Source: Oscillospiraceae bacterium
Lineage (GTDB): Bacteria > Bacillota > Clostridia > Oscillospirales > CAG-272
NCBI GenBank assembly: GCA_015064015.1
Contig: SVTB01000004.1
Span: 1 to 34,909 of the forward strand
DNA: 34,909 nucleotides
Direction of reading: 5' to 3'
A program made the translations under genes and the position numbers. Shown here in pieces: positions 8,970 to 18,200 of the stretch; positions within the stretch are counted from its first letter, which is position 1, and the number at the start of each line of letters is the position of its first letter. The notes under the pieces were generated by a model that saw only the letters and a list, made by a program, of their open reading frames with translations, did not search any database and was not told where the DNA came from.

Positions 8970-8984
8970 GAAAAATGCCTGCTT

Positions 8985-9947
8985 TTATCTATCCTCACGG
9001 AAATAAGAAAGTCCGAGGGATGCAGGAGGCTGATGCTCGCGTTTTTTGCGGATACTGGTCAAAACAAGCACAACAATAGTGACCACATATGGAAGCATTT
9101 TGATAATTTCTCTTTGCGTGGGGGTGATGTTGGGAATGACGAATGCCACAATGTAGCAAGCGCCGAACAAAAACGCACCGAGAATACCGATACCCGGCTT
9201 CCAAAGAACAAAAATCACGAGGGCGATTGCCAGCCAACCGAAGGCTTCAATGGTAGCAGCATTTTCCCAGCTTCCCTTGATATAATCCATAATATAGTAG
9301 AAGCCACCCAAGCCTGCGATGGCACTTCCCCAAAGGATTGCCACATACTTATACAGAATGACGTTGATTCCCGCCGCGTCGGCAGTTGCGGGGCTTTCGC
9401 CCACAGCGCGCAGGTGAAGCCCCACGCGGGTTCTGCTCAACACAATGGCGCATACAATCGCAACCGCAATGGCAAGATACACAAAAATTCCATGACCAAG
9501 TACCACACGGCCAAATCCGCCAAGACGATCCGCAAAAGGGAGCGCGGAAGAGATCACCTTACCTGCAGGATCAAAGTGGGTACGATCTACGAAAGACATG
9601 ATGAAGTTGGTCGCACCGCTACCAAAAATGGTAATGGCAAGACCCGTAATATTCTGGTTACAGCGAAGGGTTACGGTCAAGAGTGCATACACACCGCCGA
9701 GTGCCGCCGCAAAAACGATAGAAAAAAGCAATGAAATAAGAACAAGCAGGATCCACGAGGCGTTTTCGGGAGTGGGAAGTCCACCCATATACAGCGAAAC
9801 ACCAAGACAACCGCCCGCAGTTCCCATACACATGATGCCGGGAATACCAAGATTTAGGTGTCCTGCTTTTTCGGTAATGATCTCACCGACGCATCCGTAC
9901 AAAAGGACGGTAGCAATGGAGATCGCCGACACAAAAAAGAGCGTCAT
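8985..9947 (-). CDS. nupQ: ABC transporter permease, BMP-type nucleoside/purine uptake (NupQ/YufQ-like)
   Basis: Polytopic; GYGCVGEIITEKAGHLNLGIPGIMCMG (GEIITEKAG..NLG.EG motif), VGLHLRAVGESPATADAAGINV; 4-nt overlap with upstream permease. Confidence 0.88.
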   Translation of the reverse strand: MTLFFVSAISIATVLLYGCVGEIITEKAGHLNLGIPGIMCMGTAGGCLGVSLYMGGLPTPENASWILLVLISLLFSIVFAAALGGVYALLTVTLRCNQNITGLAITIFGSGATNFIMSFVDRTHFDPAGKVISSALPFADRLGGFGRVVLGHGIFVYLAIAVAIVCAIVLSRTRVGLHLRAVGESPATADAAGINVILYKYVAILWGSAIAGLGGFYYIMDYIKGSWENAATIEAFGWLAIALVIFVLWKPGIGILGAFLFGACYIVAFVIPNITPTQREIIKMLPYVVTIVVLVLTSIRKKREHQPPASLGLSYFREDR

Positions 9948-11092
9948 ACTGCATTCTCTCCTTTCTTTTCGTCGGATTCCAATGTCTTTGCGCCTGTCTT
10001 GCGGAATACCACACGATAGGTGATGAAAAAGCTACACGCGATCACACAAAAATACACAAGACCGATGACAATATTCGCGATACTATCGTTGGTGAAGCCA
10101 AAGTCGGCTCTAACCTCCACCATGCCCCTTGAAATGAAGATGATAAAGAAACAGGTACCCATCATCACGAGGGGATTGAAGGCGGCAAGCCATGTCGCCA
10201 TAATGGCAGTAAAGCCCATGTTGTTTGCCGATGCGGTGCTGATCGTATGATGGATTCCACCCGCAAGGAAGAGTCCAACAACACCCGCAAGCGCACCCGA
10301 AATGATCATCGTGCGGATGATGACACGCTTAACGTCAATACCGATATACTTTGCGGTATTCGGGCTGTCGCCCACCACGGAGATCTCATAGCCGTGCTTC
10401 GTATACCTTAAATATACGTACATTAAAGCGGCAAGGATGAAGAAAACCAAGATCGTGAGCAGATAAGGGCTTCCAAACAAGCCGGGGAAATTACCGTACT
10501 TTAAGGGCTCAAGGATACCCGATCCACTCTTAACCCAAATGGTGATAAACATAGAAACGAGACCTGTAGCAATATAATTTAGCATCAGGGTAAAGAGAGA
10601 TTCATTGGTGTCAAAAAACGCCTTAAATATGGCGGGCAAAACACCCCAAACGGCGCCCGCGAGGATGCTTGCCACGATCATTAGCGGGATGAGCAGAGCG
10701 TCAGAAATTTTTCCGCCGAGATAATACATACAGGAGATTGCGGCTAACCCGCCGACGAGGATCTGTCCGTTTCCGCCGAGATTCCAAAACTTCATTTTGA
10801 ACGCAGGTACAAGCGCTACCGCTACGCCAAGCAAAAGTGCGGTGTCCTGCAGGAGAAGCCAAATTCTGCGGGGAGAGCCAAATGCGCCTTCAAAAAGCGC
10901 ACCAAAAAACGACAAGGGATTTTTCGAAGAAAATAAAGCGCAAATAAGGGCAGACAGCACAAGGCTCGCCACGATTGCGATCGCATAGATCAAAACAACC
11001 TTTTTCTTCGCTAACGCATCTCTTTTGACCAAGCGGATCAAAGGTTCTTTTTTGACCCGATCTTGCTTTTTGGGTTGTGTTTCCATTGGCAA
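9944..11092 (-). CDS. nupP: ABC transporter permease, BMP-type nucleoside/purine uptake (NupP/YufP-like)
   Basis: FKMKFWNLGGNGQILVGGLAA, YTKHGYEISVVGDSPNTAKYIGIDVKRVIIRTM: conserved in this permease family. Confidence 0.9.
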   Translation of the reverse strand: MPMETQPKKQDRVKKEPLIRLVKRDALAKKKVVLIYAIAIVASLVLSALICALFSSKNPLSFFGALFEGAFGSPRRIWLLLQDTALLLGVAVALVPAFKMKFWNLGGNGQILVGGLAAISCMYYLGGKISDALLIPLMIVASILAGAVWGVLPAIFKAFFDTNESLFTLMLNYIATGLVSMFITIWVKSGSGILEPLKYGNFPGLFGSPYLLTILVFFILAALMYVYLRYTKHGYEISVVGDSPNTAKYIGIDVKRVIIRTMIISGALAGVVGLFLAGGIHHTISTASANNMGFTAIMATWLAAFNPLVMMGTCFFIIFISRGMVEVRADFGFTNDSIANIVIGLVYFCVIACSFFITYRVVFRKTGAKTLESDEKKGENAV

Positions 11093-11099
11093 AACAGCT

Positions 11100-12833
11100 T
11101 TACAAGCTTCCTCCCTCTTCCTTTATTTCTTGTTGCGTGGTACCGGTCATCATCAAGCCGATTTCATCCTTCCGTGCTGTACGGGCATCCACCGTACCCA
11201 TAACTTTACCGCCTGCAATGACCATGACACGATCGCAAAGCGCAAGCAAAACATCAAGGTCCTCGCCAACGAAAATAACGGCGACACCGTTTTTCTTTTG
11301 CTCAGTCAAAAGATTATAAATGGTGTAGGAAGAATTGATGTCAAGTCCGCGCACGGGATACGCTGCCATCAGAACCTTAGGCCCTGCGGCAATCTCTCGT
11401 CCGACAAGCACCTTTTGCACATTACCACCTGAAAGACGGCGTACAGGCGTATTGGTATTCGGCGTAACGACCTGCAAGCTTTTCACGATCTCATTTGCGA
11501 GACTCTCGGGTGCCTTGCGGTCTACAAAAACCGATTTTCCGCGGCGGTAGCTACGAAGCATCATGTTGTCAATAATGTCCATGTTGCCCACGAGCCCCAT
11601 ACCGAGGCGGTCTTCCGGAACGAAAGAAAAGCGCACGCCAAGCTCGCGGATCTGCAAGGGCGTTTTTTCTCGCAAATTGATGACCTCATCCTCTTTAAAG
11701 AAGATATCACCCGCTTCCACTTGGGAGCAGATGGCCTTTTTGGATAGCGGATGCCCATCGGCATCCTTACCCGTAAAATCGCGGCCGTCGGCATAGCGAA
11801 GCATCCCCTCGGCAGCCAACTCCATCACGCGATCAAAGGTTTTGTGATAGAAGGTAATGGGCTTGTCCTTTTTGGGGTTGTAGTAGGTAACGCGTCCTTT
11901 TTGCAGATGGTGAAGTCCCGCAATGGATTCAAGCAATTCTCGCTGGCCGCTTCCTGCGATACCCGCGATACCGAGGATTTCCCCTCCGTAAGCGGCAAAG
12001 CTCACATGATCAAGCACGGGATGACCCTCGCTTCCCATCAGAGAAAGCCCTTCTACTTCAAGGCGGAGCTCGGGATTCTCAGGAAGGGGCCGGTCAATGT
12101 TGAGGGTAACCTTTTGTCCCACCATCATATCCGCAAGCTCTTTCTCGGTTGTTTCAGCCGTGTTGACAGTCTTTACGTGCTCGCCCTTACGAAGCACCGT
12201 CACGCGGTCGGAAATTGCCATGACCTCGTTGAGCTTATGGGTGATAATGATGACGGATTTACCATCTGCACGCATGGCACTGAGCACCTTGAAAAGGCGG
12301 TCAATCTCCTGAGGAGTCAAAACGGCGGTAGGCTCATCCAAAATAAGCACATCGGCACCGCGATAGAGAGCCTTGACGATCTCCACCGTCTGCTTTTCCG
12401 ACACCGACATCTCATAAACCTTTTTATCCAAATCTATATAGAAACCGTATTTTTTACTCATGGCGTTAATACGGATCTTTGCCTTTTTTATATCATATTT
12501 TTCGCCACTACCCGTACCGATAACGATATTCTCGGCAGCAGTAAAGACATCGATTAGCTTAAAGTGCTGATGGATCATGCCAATATTATAGCGGAAAGCA
12601 TCCTTGGGAGAACGGATACAAGCCTCCTCACCGTTGATGAGGATGGTTCCCTCGTCGGGATAATAAATGCCCGCCAGCATATTCATAAGAGTCGTCTTTC
12701 CGCAACCGTTTTCACCGAGAACGGAAAGGATCTCCCCCCTCATTACATCCATAGAAATATTATTGTTTGCAATAACTCGTGCGCCAAAACGCTTGGTTAT
12801 GTTGCGCAGCTCAATCACCTTTTGCTTTTCCAC
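11100..12833 (-). CDS. nupO: ABC transporter ATP-binding protein with two NBDs (NupO/YufO-like)
   Basis: LGENGCGKTTLMNMLAGIYYPDEG Walker A, VLILDEPTAVLTPQE Walker B, SFVPEDRLGMGLVGNMDIIDNMMLRSYRRGKS, RRLSGGNVQKVLVGREIA signature. Confidence 0.93.
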   Translation of the reverse strand: MEKQKVIELRNITKRFGARVIANNNISMDVMRGEILSVLGENGCGKTTLMNMLAGIYYPDEGTILINGEEACIRSPKDAFRYNIGMIHQHFKLIDVFTAAENIVIGTGSGEKYDIKKAKIRINAMSKKYGFYIDLDKKVYEMSVSEKQTVEIVKALYRGADVLILDEPTAVLTPQEIDRLFKVLSAMRADGKSVIIITHKLNEVMAISDRVTVLRKGEHVKTVNTAETTEKELADMMVGQKVTLNIDRPLPENPELRLEVEGLSLMGSEGHPVLDHVSFAAYGGEILGIAGIAGSGQRELLESIAGLHHLQKGRVTYYNPKKDKPITFYHKTFDRVMELAAEGMLRYADGRDFTGKDADGHPLSKKAICSQVEAGDIFFKEDEVINLREKTPLQIRELGVRFSFVPEDRLGMGLVGNMDIIDNMMLRSYRRGKSVFVDRKAPESLANEIVKSLQVVTPNTNTPVRRLSGGNVQKVLVGREIAAGPKVLMAAYPVRGLDINSSYTIYNLLTEQKKNGVAVIFVGEDLDVLLALCDRVMVIAGGKVMGTVDARTARKDEIGLMMTGTTQQEIKEEGGSL

Positions 12834-12887
12834 AAATTATTCTCCTTTTTTGTAGGCAAGAGTGAACAGAAGTATTTGATGGCATAA

Positions 12888-12917
12888 AGGGTTGCCGCAA
12901 AAAAGCGCGACAACCCT
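12888..12917 (-). terminator. Intercistronic hairpin between bmp lipoprotein gene and ATPase gene
   Basis: Minus strand AGGGTTG-t-CGC-gctttttt-GCG-g-CAACCCT. Confidence 0.6.
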
Positions 12918-12956
12918 CCATACCCCGTCACAATGCCATCGGCAGTGACAAATTTC

Positions 12957-14156
12957 TTAACCTACCTCGGTGATGCCGTCGATACGGATGTCGAAGTAAG
13001 GAGCGGAACGATTCGCACTCTCATCAAAGAAGGTTACGCCGTTCTCGGTCTTGATAACGTTGGTTTCGGGAACGAAATCGCCGGCATCGTCAACGTCTGC
13101 GAGATACTCGGTCAGGTGTGCGCCCTTAACGGTAAAGGTAGCACAATCAAAGACCTTCAGCGTGCCATCTTTCAGCTTAGCGGCAACCTCGTCAAGCTTT
13201 GCCTGCGTGCCCTCTGCTGCTGCTGTGCCAACAGCCGTGATCTTAACGGCGTCATTAGCCAGGGTGCCAGTCCAGTCGGTCGCGATATCCTTGCCTTCCT
13301 TTACGCAATCAATGATATACTCGAAATAAGGAACCCAGTTGATTCTGGATGCGATCACAAAAGTGTTCTTGCCGGTTGCACCGTTGTAGGAAACATTGGG
13401 AACGTTTGCATTCTCGCAAGCGGTGGGAGCACCCATGGAGTCAGCGTGTTGGGAGATGAGCTTGCAGCCTGCGGCAATCAGAGCCTCGGCCGTAGTCTTT
13501 TCGGCAGTCTCATCATACCATTCGCCGGTGTAGCGAACTTCCATCGTCACATTCTCAACGATGCTCTTTACGCCAAGGTAGAAAGACGTGTAGCCCGAAA
13601 CAACCTCTGCGTAGGGATGTGCTCCGACATAACCGATCTTTGCGTTTTCATCCGAAACCTTGCCCTCTGCGTCGCCGTAAAGCTCAACGAGCTTCAGACC
13701 TGCGGCAACACCTGCAAGGTATCTACCCTGATAGATAGAAGCAAATGCGTTTTGGTAATTTGCAAGATTCTCGGTATGTGCCTTGGTGCCCGTTGCGTGG
13801 CAGAACTGCACATCAGGGAACTCTTTGGCTGCCTGAATCATATAAGCTTCGTGGCCAAAAGAGTTTGCAAATACGAGGTTGTAACCATTGTCAGCAAAGT
13901 CAGCGGCCTTGTCATAGCACTCGGTACCCTCAGGGACATCGGTAATGATGGTGTAGTTTTCCTCGGTAAGACCCTTGTTGGCGCAAGCCTGCTTGAATGC
14001 GTCAATAAAGTTCTTGTCATAGGTAGAACTGTCACCGTGCAAGCAGATCAGTGCTGCCTTGACGTCCTTTTTCTCGCTGTTGCAGGAGCTAAATGCAACT
14101 ACAGCACCGACCAGCATGACGACTGCCAGAACCAGAGACAAAATTTTCTTGGACAT
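12957..14156 (-). CDS. bmpA: BMP-family lipoprotein, nucleoside/purine substrate-binding protein
   Basis: MSKKILSLVLAVVMLVGAVVAFSSC lipobox; VKAALICLHGDSSTYDKNFIDAFKQA, NLVFANSFGHEAYMIQAAKEFPDVQFCHATG, KIGYVGAHPYAEVVSGYTSFYLGVKSI: BMP/PnrA family. Confidence 0.93.
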   Translation of the reverse strand: MSKKILSLVLAVVMLVGAVVAFSSCNSEKKDVKAALICLHGDSSTYDKNFIDAFKQACANKGLTEENYTIITDVPEGTECYDKAADFADNGYNLVFANSFGHEAYMIQAAKEFPDVQFCHATGTKAHTENLANYQNAFASIYQGRYLAGVAAGLKLVELYGDAEGKVSDENAKIGYVGAHPYAEVVSGYTSFYLGVKSIVENVTMEVRYTGEWYDETAEKTTAEALIAAGCKLISQHADSMGAPTACENANVPNVSYNGATGKNTFVIASRINWVPYFEYIIDCVKEGKDIATDWTGTLANDAVKITAVGTAAAEGTQAKLDEVAAKLKDGTLKVFDCATFTVKGAHLTEYLADVDDAGDFVPETNVIKTENGVTFFDESANRSAPYFDIRIDGITEVG

Positions 14157-14283
14157 GATGGGGTTCCTCCTAAAAAATATAAAGATTTATTTACAAGGAC
14201 AAGCCTTATAAACCCATAGAAGATTTGCAAGTCAAAACGACCGGAGCGCCCATAAAAGAAGTCAACCGACATATGATGTTAAA

Positions 14284-14312
14284 ATTATAGCATTTTCCGT
14301 CGCGCTTGTCAA
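14284..14312 (-). promoter_or_regulatory. Consensus sigmaA promoter for bmp operon: TTGACA-N17-TATAAT
   Basis: Minus strand TTGACA 14312..14307, 17-nt spacer, TATAAT 14289..14284. Confidence 0.88.
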
Positions 14313-14369
14313 GAATTTGGCGAAAAAGAACGGTAAAATATTTATTTTCGCCCCACGGGCAGGGTGTCG

Positions 14370-14957
14370 TTATTTCTCTTGACTGCGGAAAACGATGGTT
14401 TTGGTCGCCGCATCCATGGATTCAACAATCGCGAGTGATTCAAGGCGGTAGCCAAGATTTCTGATACTTCTGCCGCCGTACTGAAAACCCTTTTCGATCA
14501 CAATGCCAATTCCCTCGACAGTAGCTCCCGCCGCTTCGGCTATTGAAATGAGGCCTTGAAGTGCGCAACCGTTTGCCAAGAAGTCATCGACAATAAGGAT
14601 CTGATCTTCGCTTGACAAAAACTTTTTCGACACAATGATCTGATTTTTATTTTTATGTGTAAAGGATTCAACCTCGGTGGTGTACATATCCCCATCAATG
14701 TTAATACTCTTTGCCTTTTTAGCAAACACCATCGGAACATGAAAGCAACGTGCAACGGCGTAAGCGATCGCAATACCCGATGCCTCAATTGTCAAAACTT
14801 TTGTAATTTTCAAGTCCGCAAAGCGTCTGTGAAATTCTTCACCGATTTCATCAAGAAGTGCCACATCCATCTGGTGGTTGAGAAAACTGTCTACCTTCAG
14901 CACGTTGCCTTCCTTAACGATGCCATCCTTCAAAATACGCTCTTCCAAGAAATTCAT
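14370..14957 (-). CDS. xpt: Xanthine phosphoribosyltransferase
   Basis: [73 protein letters not shown] (PRPP loop), [11 protein letters not shown]. Confidence 0.95.
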   Translation of the reverse strand: MNFLEERILKDGIVKEGNVLKVDSFLNHQMDVALLDEIGEEFHRRFADLKITKVLTIEASGIAIAYAVARCFHVPMVFAKKAKSINIDGDMYTTEVESFTHKNKNQIIVSKKFLSSEDQILIVDDFLANGCALQGLISIAEAAGATVEGIGIVIEKGFQYGGRSIRNLGYRLESLAIVESMDAATKTIVFRSQEK

Positions 14958-14989
14958 ACGTTGCCTCCAATTCTTTGATTGTTGAATTC

Positions 14990-15018
14990 ATTATACTTCA
15001 TTTGCCGATTTTTGTCAA
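14990..15018 (-). promoter_or_regulatory. Consensus sigmaA promoter for xpt: TTGACA-N17-TATAAT
   Basis: Minus strand TTGACA 15018..15013, 17-nt spacer, TATAAT 14995..14990. Confidence 0.88.
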
Positions 15019-15090
15019 GATAAATTATCAATCTAAGCATAAGGAACTTTCACGATCTGCTCCACCATTCACAATATCCCAAACAAAAAT

Positions 15091-15125
15091 ACCGCCACAT
15101 CTGAAGATACTCCAGCCATGGCGGT
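15091..15125 (-). terminator. Terminator-like hairpin downstream of the InlB-repeat gene
   Basis: Minus strand ACCGCCA...TGGCGGT followed by ATTTTTGTTT; opposite side also has a T run (ggcggtttttttc). Confidence 0.75.
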
Positions 15126-15138
15126 TTTTTTCTTCTGT

Positions 15139-15167
15139 GCAGGTCATCGAATGAGTCGATGACCTGC
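15139..15167. repeat. Perfect 12-bp inverted repeat GCAGGTCATCGA-atgag-TCGATGACCTGC
   Basis: Read directly. Confidence 0.9.
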
Positions 15168-15229
15168 TTTTCGGAGCTATGTTCTACCTACCTTAGGTAT
15201 GCTTTATACTTGCATACAGGTAATTGTCA

Positions 15230-18200
15230 TTACTGCTTGGCAAGCACAATAGAGGGAGAACCTAACTTAACAGTTCCGTCTTCGTAACAATTGATCGCGA
15301 AGGTGGAGATAGAAGAAGAACCGGACTTATAATATTTGATAGAAAGCTGCATATAAGAGCTGCTCGCATTGTACTGCACACTTTCGGGTTCATAGGTTAC
15401 ACCGGCGGCGATAACAATGACGGTTACACCGGTTGCCTTGCCGTTTTCATCGGTAGAAACATTGATCGTAAAGCTATACTCTTTTCCGTCCTTTTCACCG
15501 GTCCAAGTACCTGCCAGATCTGTGACACTCTCTGCAATCACGCCGGGATAGAATTTGGTTGCTCCGGTGATATTAGCTTTAATATCAACGGGTGCGGCAG
15601 ATACGGTATAGCTCTTATGCCATACACCGGTAAACACGAAGCCTTCGTTTACTTCAGCGGCGGGAATCTCATTTTCGGGGACGGGGGTGCCAACTTCGAC
15701 GAGCAGAGTTTTCACGATCTCTTTACTCTGATTATAGAAGGTAACTTCATAGCCCCACTTAGCGACGAGGAGCATATCGGAGGTTACAGGTTCCGTGAAC
15801 TCGTACTTGGTCTCATCAAGATACCAGCCCATAAACTTCTGTCCGCTCTTGGGAGGGGTGGGAGTTTCGGGTTCAACAGCACATTCGCCATCAGCGACGA
15901 CCTGAGTAGTCGTTGTCTTGCCGGTATCAAAGGTCACCGTGTGAGAAGAAACTTCTATCCACTTTGCCGTCAGCGTAATGTCTCCGGTTACGGGCGTTGC
16001 GAAATCATACTTGACTTCACCCAGATACCAACCGTCGAAAGCAGCGCCTGCTTTGGTAGGAGCGGCAGGCTCTTCTGCGGTGGCATCCTTTTCAACTACC
16101 TGAGCCTCTACCTCGCTTCCGCCGTTAGAATCAAAGGTTACAGTGTAGGATTCCTTGCCCATCTTGGTGAGATTCGGGCTGGAGGAGGTGGCACCGTTCA
16201 GCGTGCCGTTTTCGCTATCGTAAACGAGAGATATCGTCGTCGAATCATACTTAAAGACAAGCTGAGTTTTTTCGTCAAGCTCCTGGAATCTGAAAAATGC
16301 CAGAGTCAGCGCCTCACCGTTCAGCGTCACGGTCAGGGATTTTTCTTCAGCATTAACGGTTACGATCCAAGTACCCTTCTTATCAGTACCGGTCCAAGCT
16401 CCGTCGATATCGGTCATAGGATTGATGATACCGGGATAGCAATTCTTGGCGCTGGTAACGGTCTTGCCGACAACGTCGACGATCACGTTACTCTTAGCAG
16501 TACCGTACCAATAACCGTTGAAGATAGCACCGGGAACCGTAGTAATACCTTCGGTAGGAACTTCGCTTTCGGGGACACTTTCGCCATGCTTAACCATGAC
16601 CACCTTTAGAACCTCACCGTTCTGATCGTAATAGGTAACGGCATATTCCTTGGGGCCCCAGTTAGCTACGAGGGTAATATCAGAGGTGATAGGTGTATTG
16701 TCCAAGTCGAAAGCCTCGCCGTTCAAAAGCCAAGCCTTGACCTCATATCCGCTCCAGCTCTTGGAGGGTGCCTTTGCGTATTCACCATGAATAACGGTCT
16801 TCTCGGTGGGGTCAACCTCGCTCTTATAATTACCCCAATCAAAGATGACGGTGTAGCTCTTGTAGAGACTGAATTGCGTGCCCATCACGCCTGCGTTTGT
16901 GGTGAGGATACCATTGTCATCAGACAAGGTGAATACCATATCCGCGCCTTCAGTCGTACCTGCGGTGTAGTTAATGGTCAGCTTGTTATCCTCGAAGATC
17001 ACGTAATTGATCGTCATCGTAATGTCGGTATAACCGGAGCTGTAAGTAGCGGTGATCGTACCGTCTGCCGCAATGATAAACTCATAGGAGGTGGTGGTAG
17101 TTACTACCTGCTCCTTACCTGTCCAGGTACCGGCGATTGCAGTAAGGTCGGGAAGGTCTACCTTCCACTCTGCGATCAGCGTGATATCACCGGTAACAGG
17201 AGTTGCAAAGTCGTACACGTTCTCGCCGTTTTTCCATGCTACAAGTGCAAAGCCGGATTTGGTGGGATCAGCGGGAGCGGTAGCAGTAGCGCCGTGATTC
17301 ACAGTCTGCGCATCCACAGCACTTCCACCGTTCGCATCGAAGGTGATAGTGTAGGTTTTAATAATCCAAGCTGCCTTAAGTGTCACATTACCAGTTACAG
17401 CAGTATTGAAATCATAAGCTGTCTCACCGACGAACCAACCTGCGAAGGTATAGCCTTCCTTGGAGGGATCGGCGGGAGCGGTAACGGTGGTGCCGTGATC
17501 TACAGTCACCGAGGTGTTTTCGGTGCCGTTATCTGCGTTGAAGATGACGGTGTAGCTGTTCAGCGTCCACTTAGCCTTCAAGGTTACGTTTCCGGTCACA
17601 GCCTTTTCAAAGTTATAAGCGGTTTCGCCAACAAACCAACCTGCGAAAACATAACCGTCCTTGGTAGGATCAGCAGGAGCGGTGGCGGTGGCACCATGGT
17701 TGACAGTTTGGGCACTCACAGCGCTTCCACCGTCTGCGTCAAAGGTGACGGTATAGGCGTTCAGTGTCCATGTAGCCTTGATGGTGAGGTTTGCGGTTAC
17801 GGCAGTATTGAAGTCGTAAGCAGTTTCGCCAACGAACCAACCTGCGAAGGTGTAGCCTTCCTTGGTAGGATCAGCGGGAGCGGTGGCGGTAGAGCCGTGC
17901 TCTACGGAAACAGAGTTGTTCTCTGTGCCGTTATCTGCATTGAAGGTGACGGTATAGCTATTGATGGTCCACTTAGCCTTTACGGTGACATCTGCAGTCA
18001 CAGCCGTCTCAAAGTCATAAACAGTTTCGCCCACGAACCAGCCTGCGAAGGTGTAGCCTTCCTTAGTAGGATCAGCGGGAGCGGTGGCAGTAGCACCATG
18101 CGCTACGGTCAGCGCATCAACGGCGCTTCCGTCGTCGGTATCAAAAGTAAAGGTGTAGGTGTTCTGTGTCCATGCAGCCTTTACGGTAACATCTGCGGTT

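Noticed and set aside
8889-9734. 281-aa plus-strand ORF starting before the bidirectional terminator
   Set aside because: Runs through a 17-bp terminator hairpin and antisense to the NupQ-like permease; composition not protein-like.
12933-14219. 428-aa plus-strand ORF covering the bmp lipoprotein gene
   Set aside because: Antisense to a strongly recognisable BMP-family gene with consensus promoter; no domain or signal features of its own.
15617-16609. 330-aa plus-strand ORF
   Set aside because: Antisense shadow within the InlB-repeat lipoprotein; no recognisable motifs.
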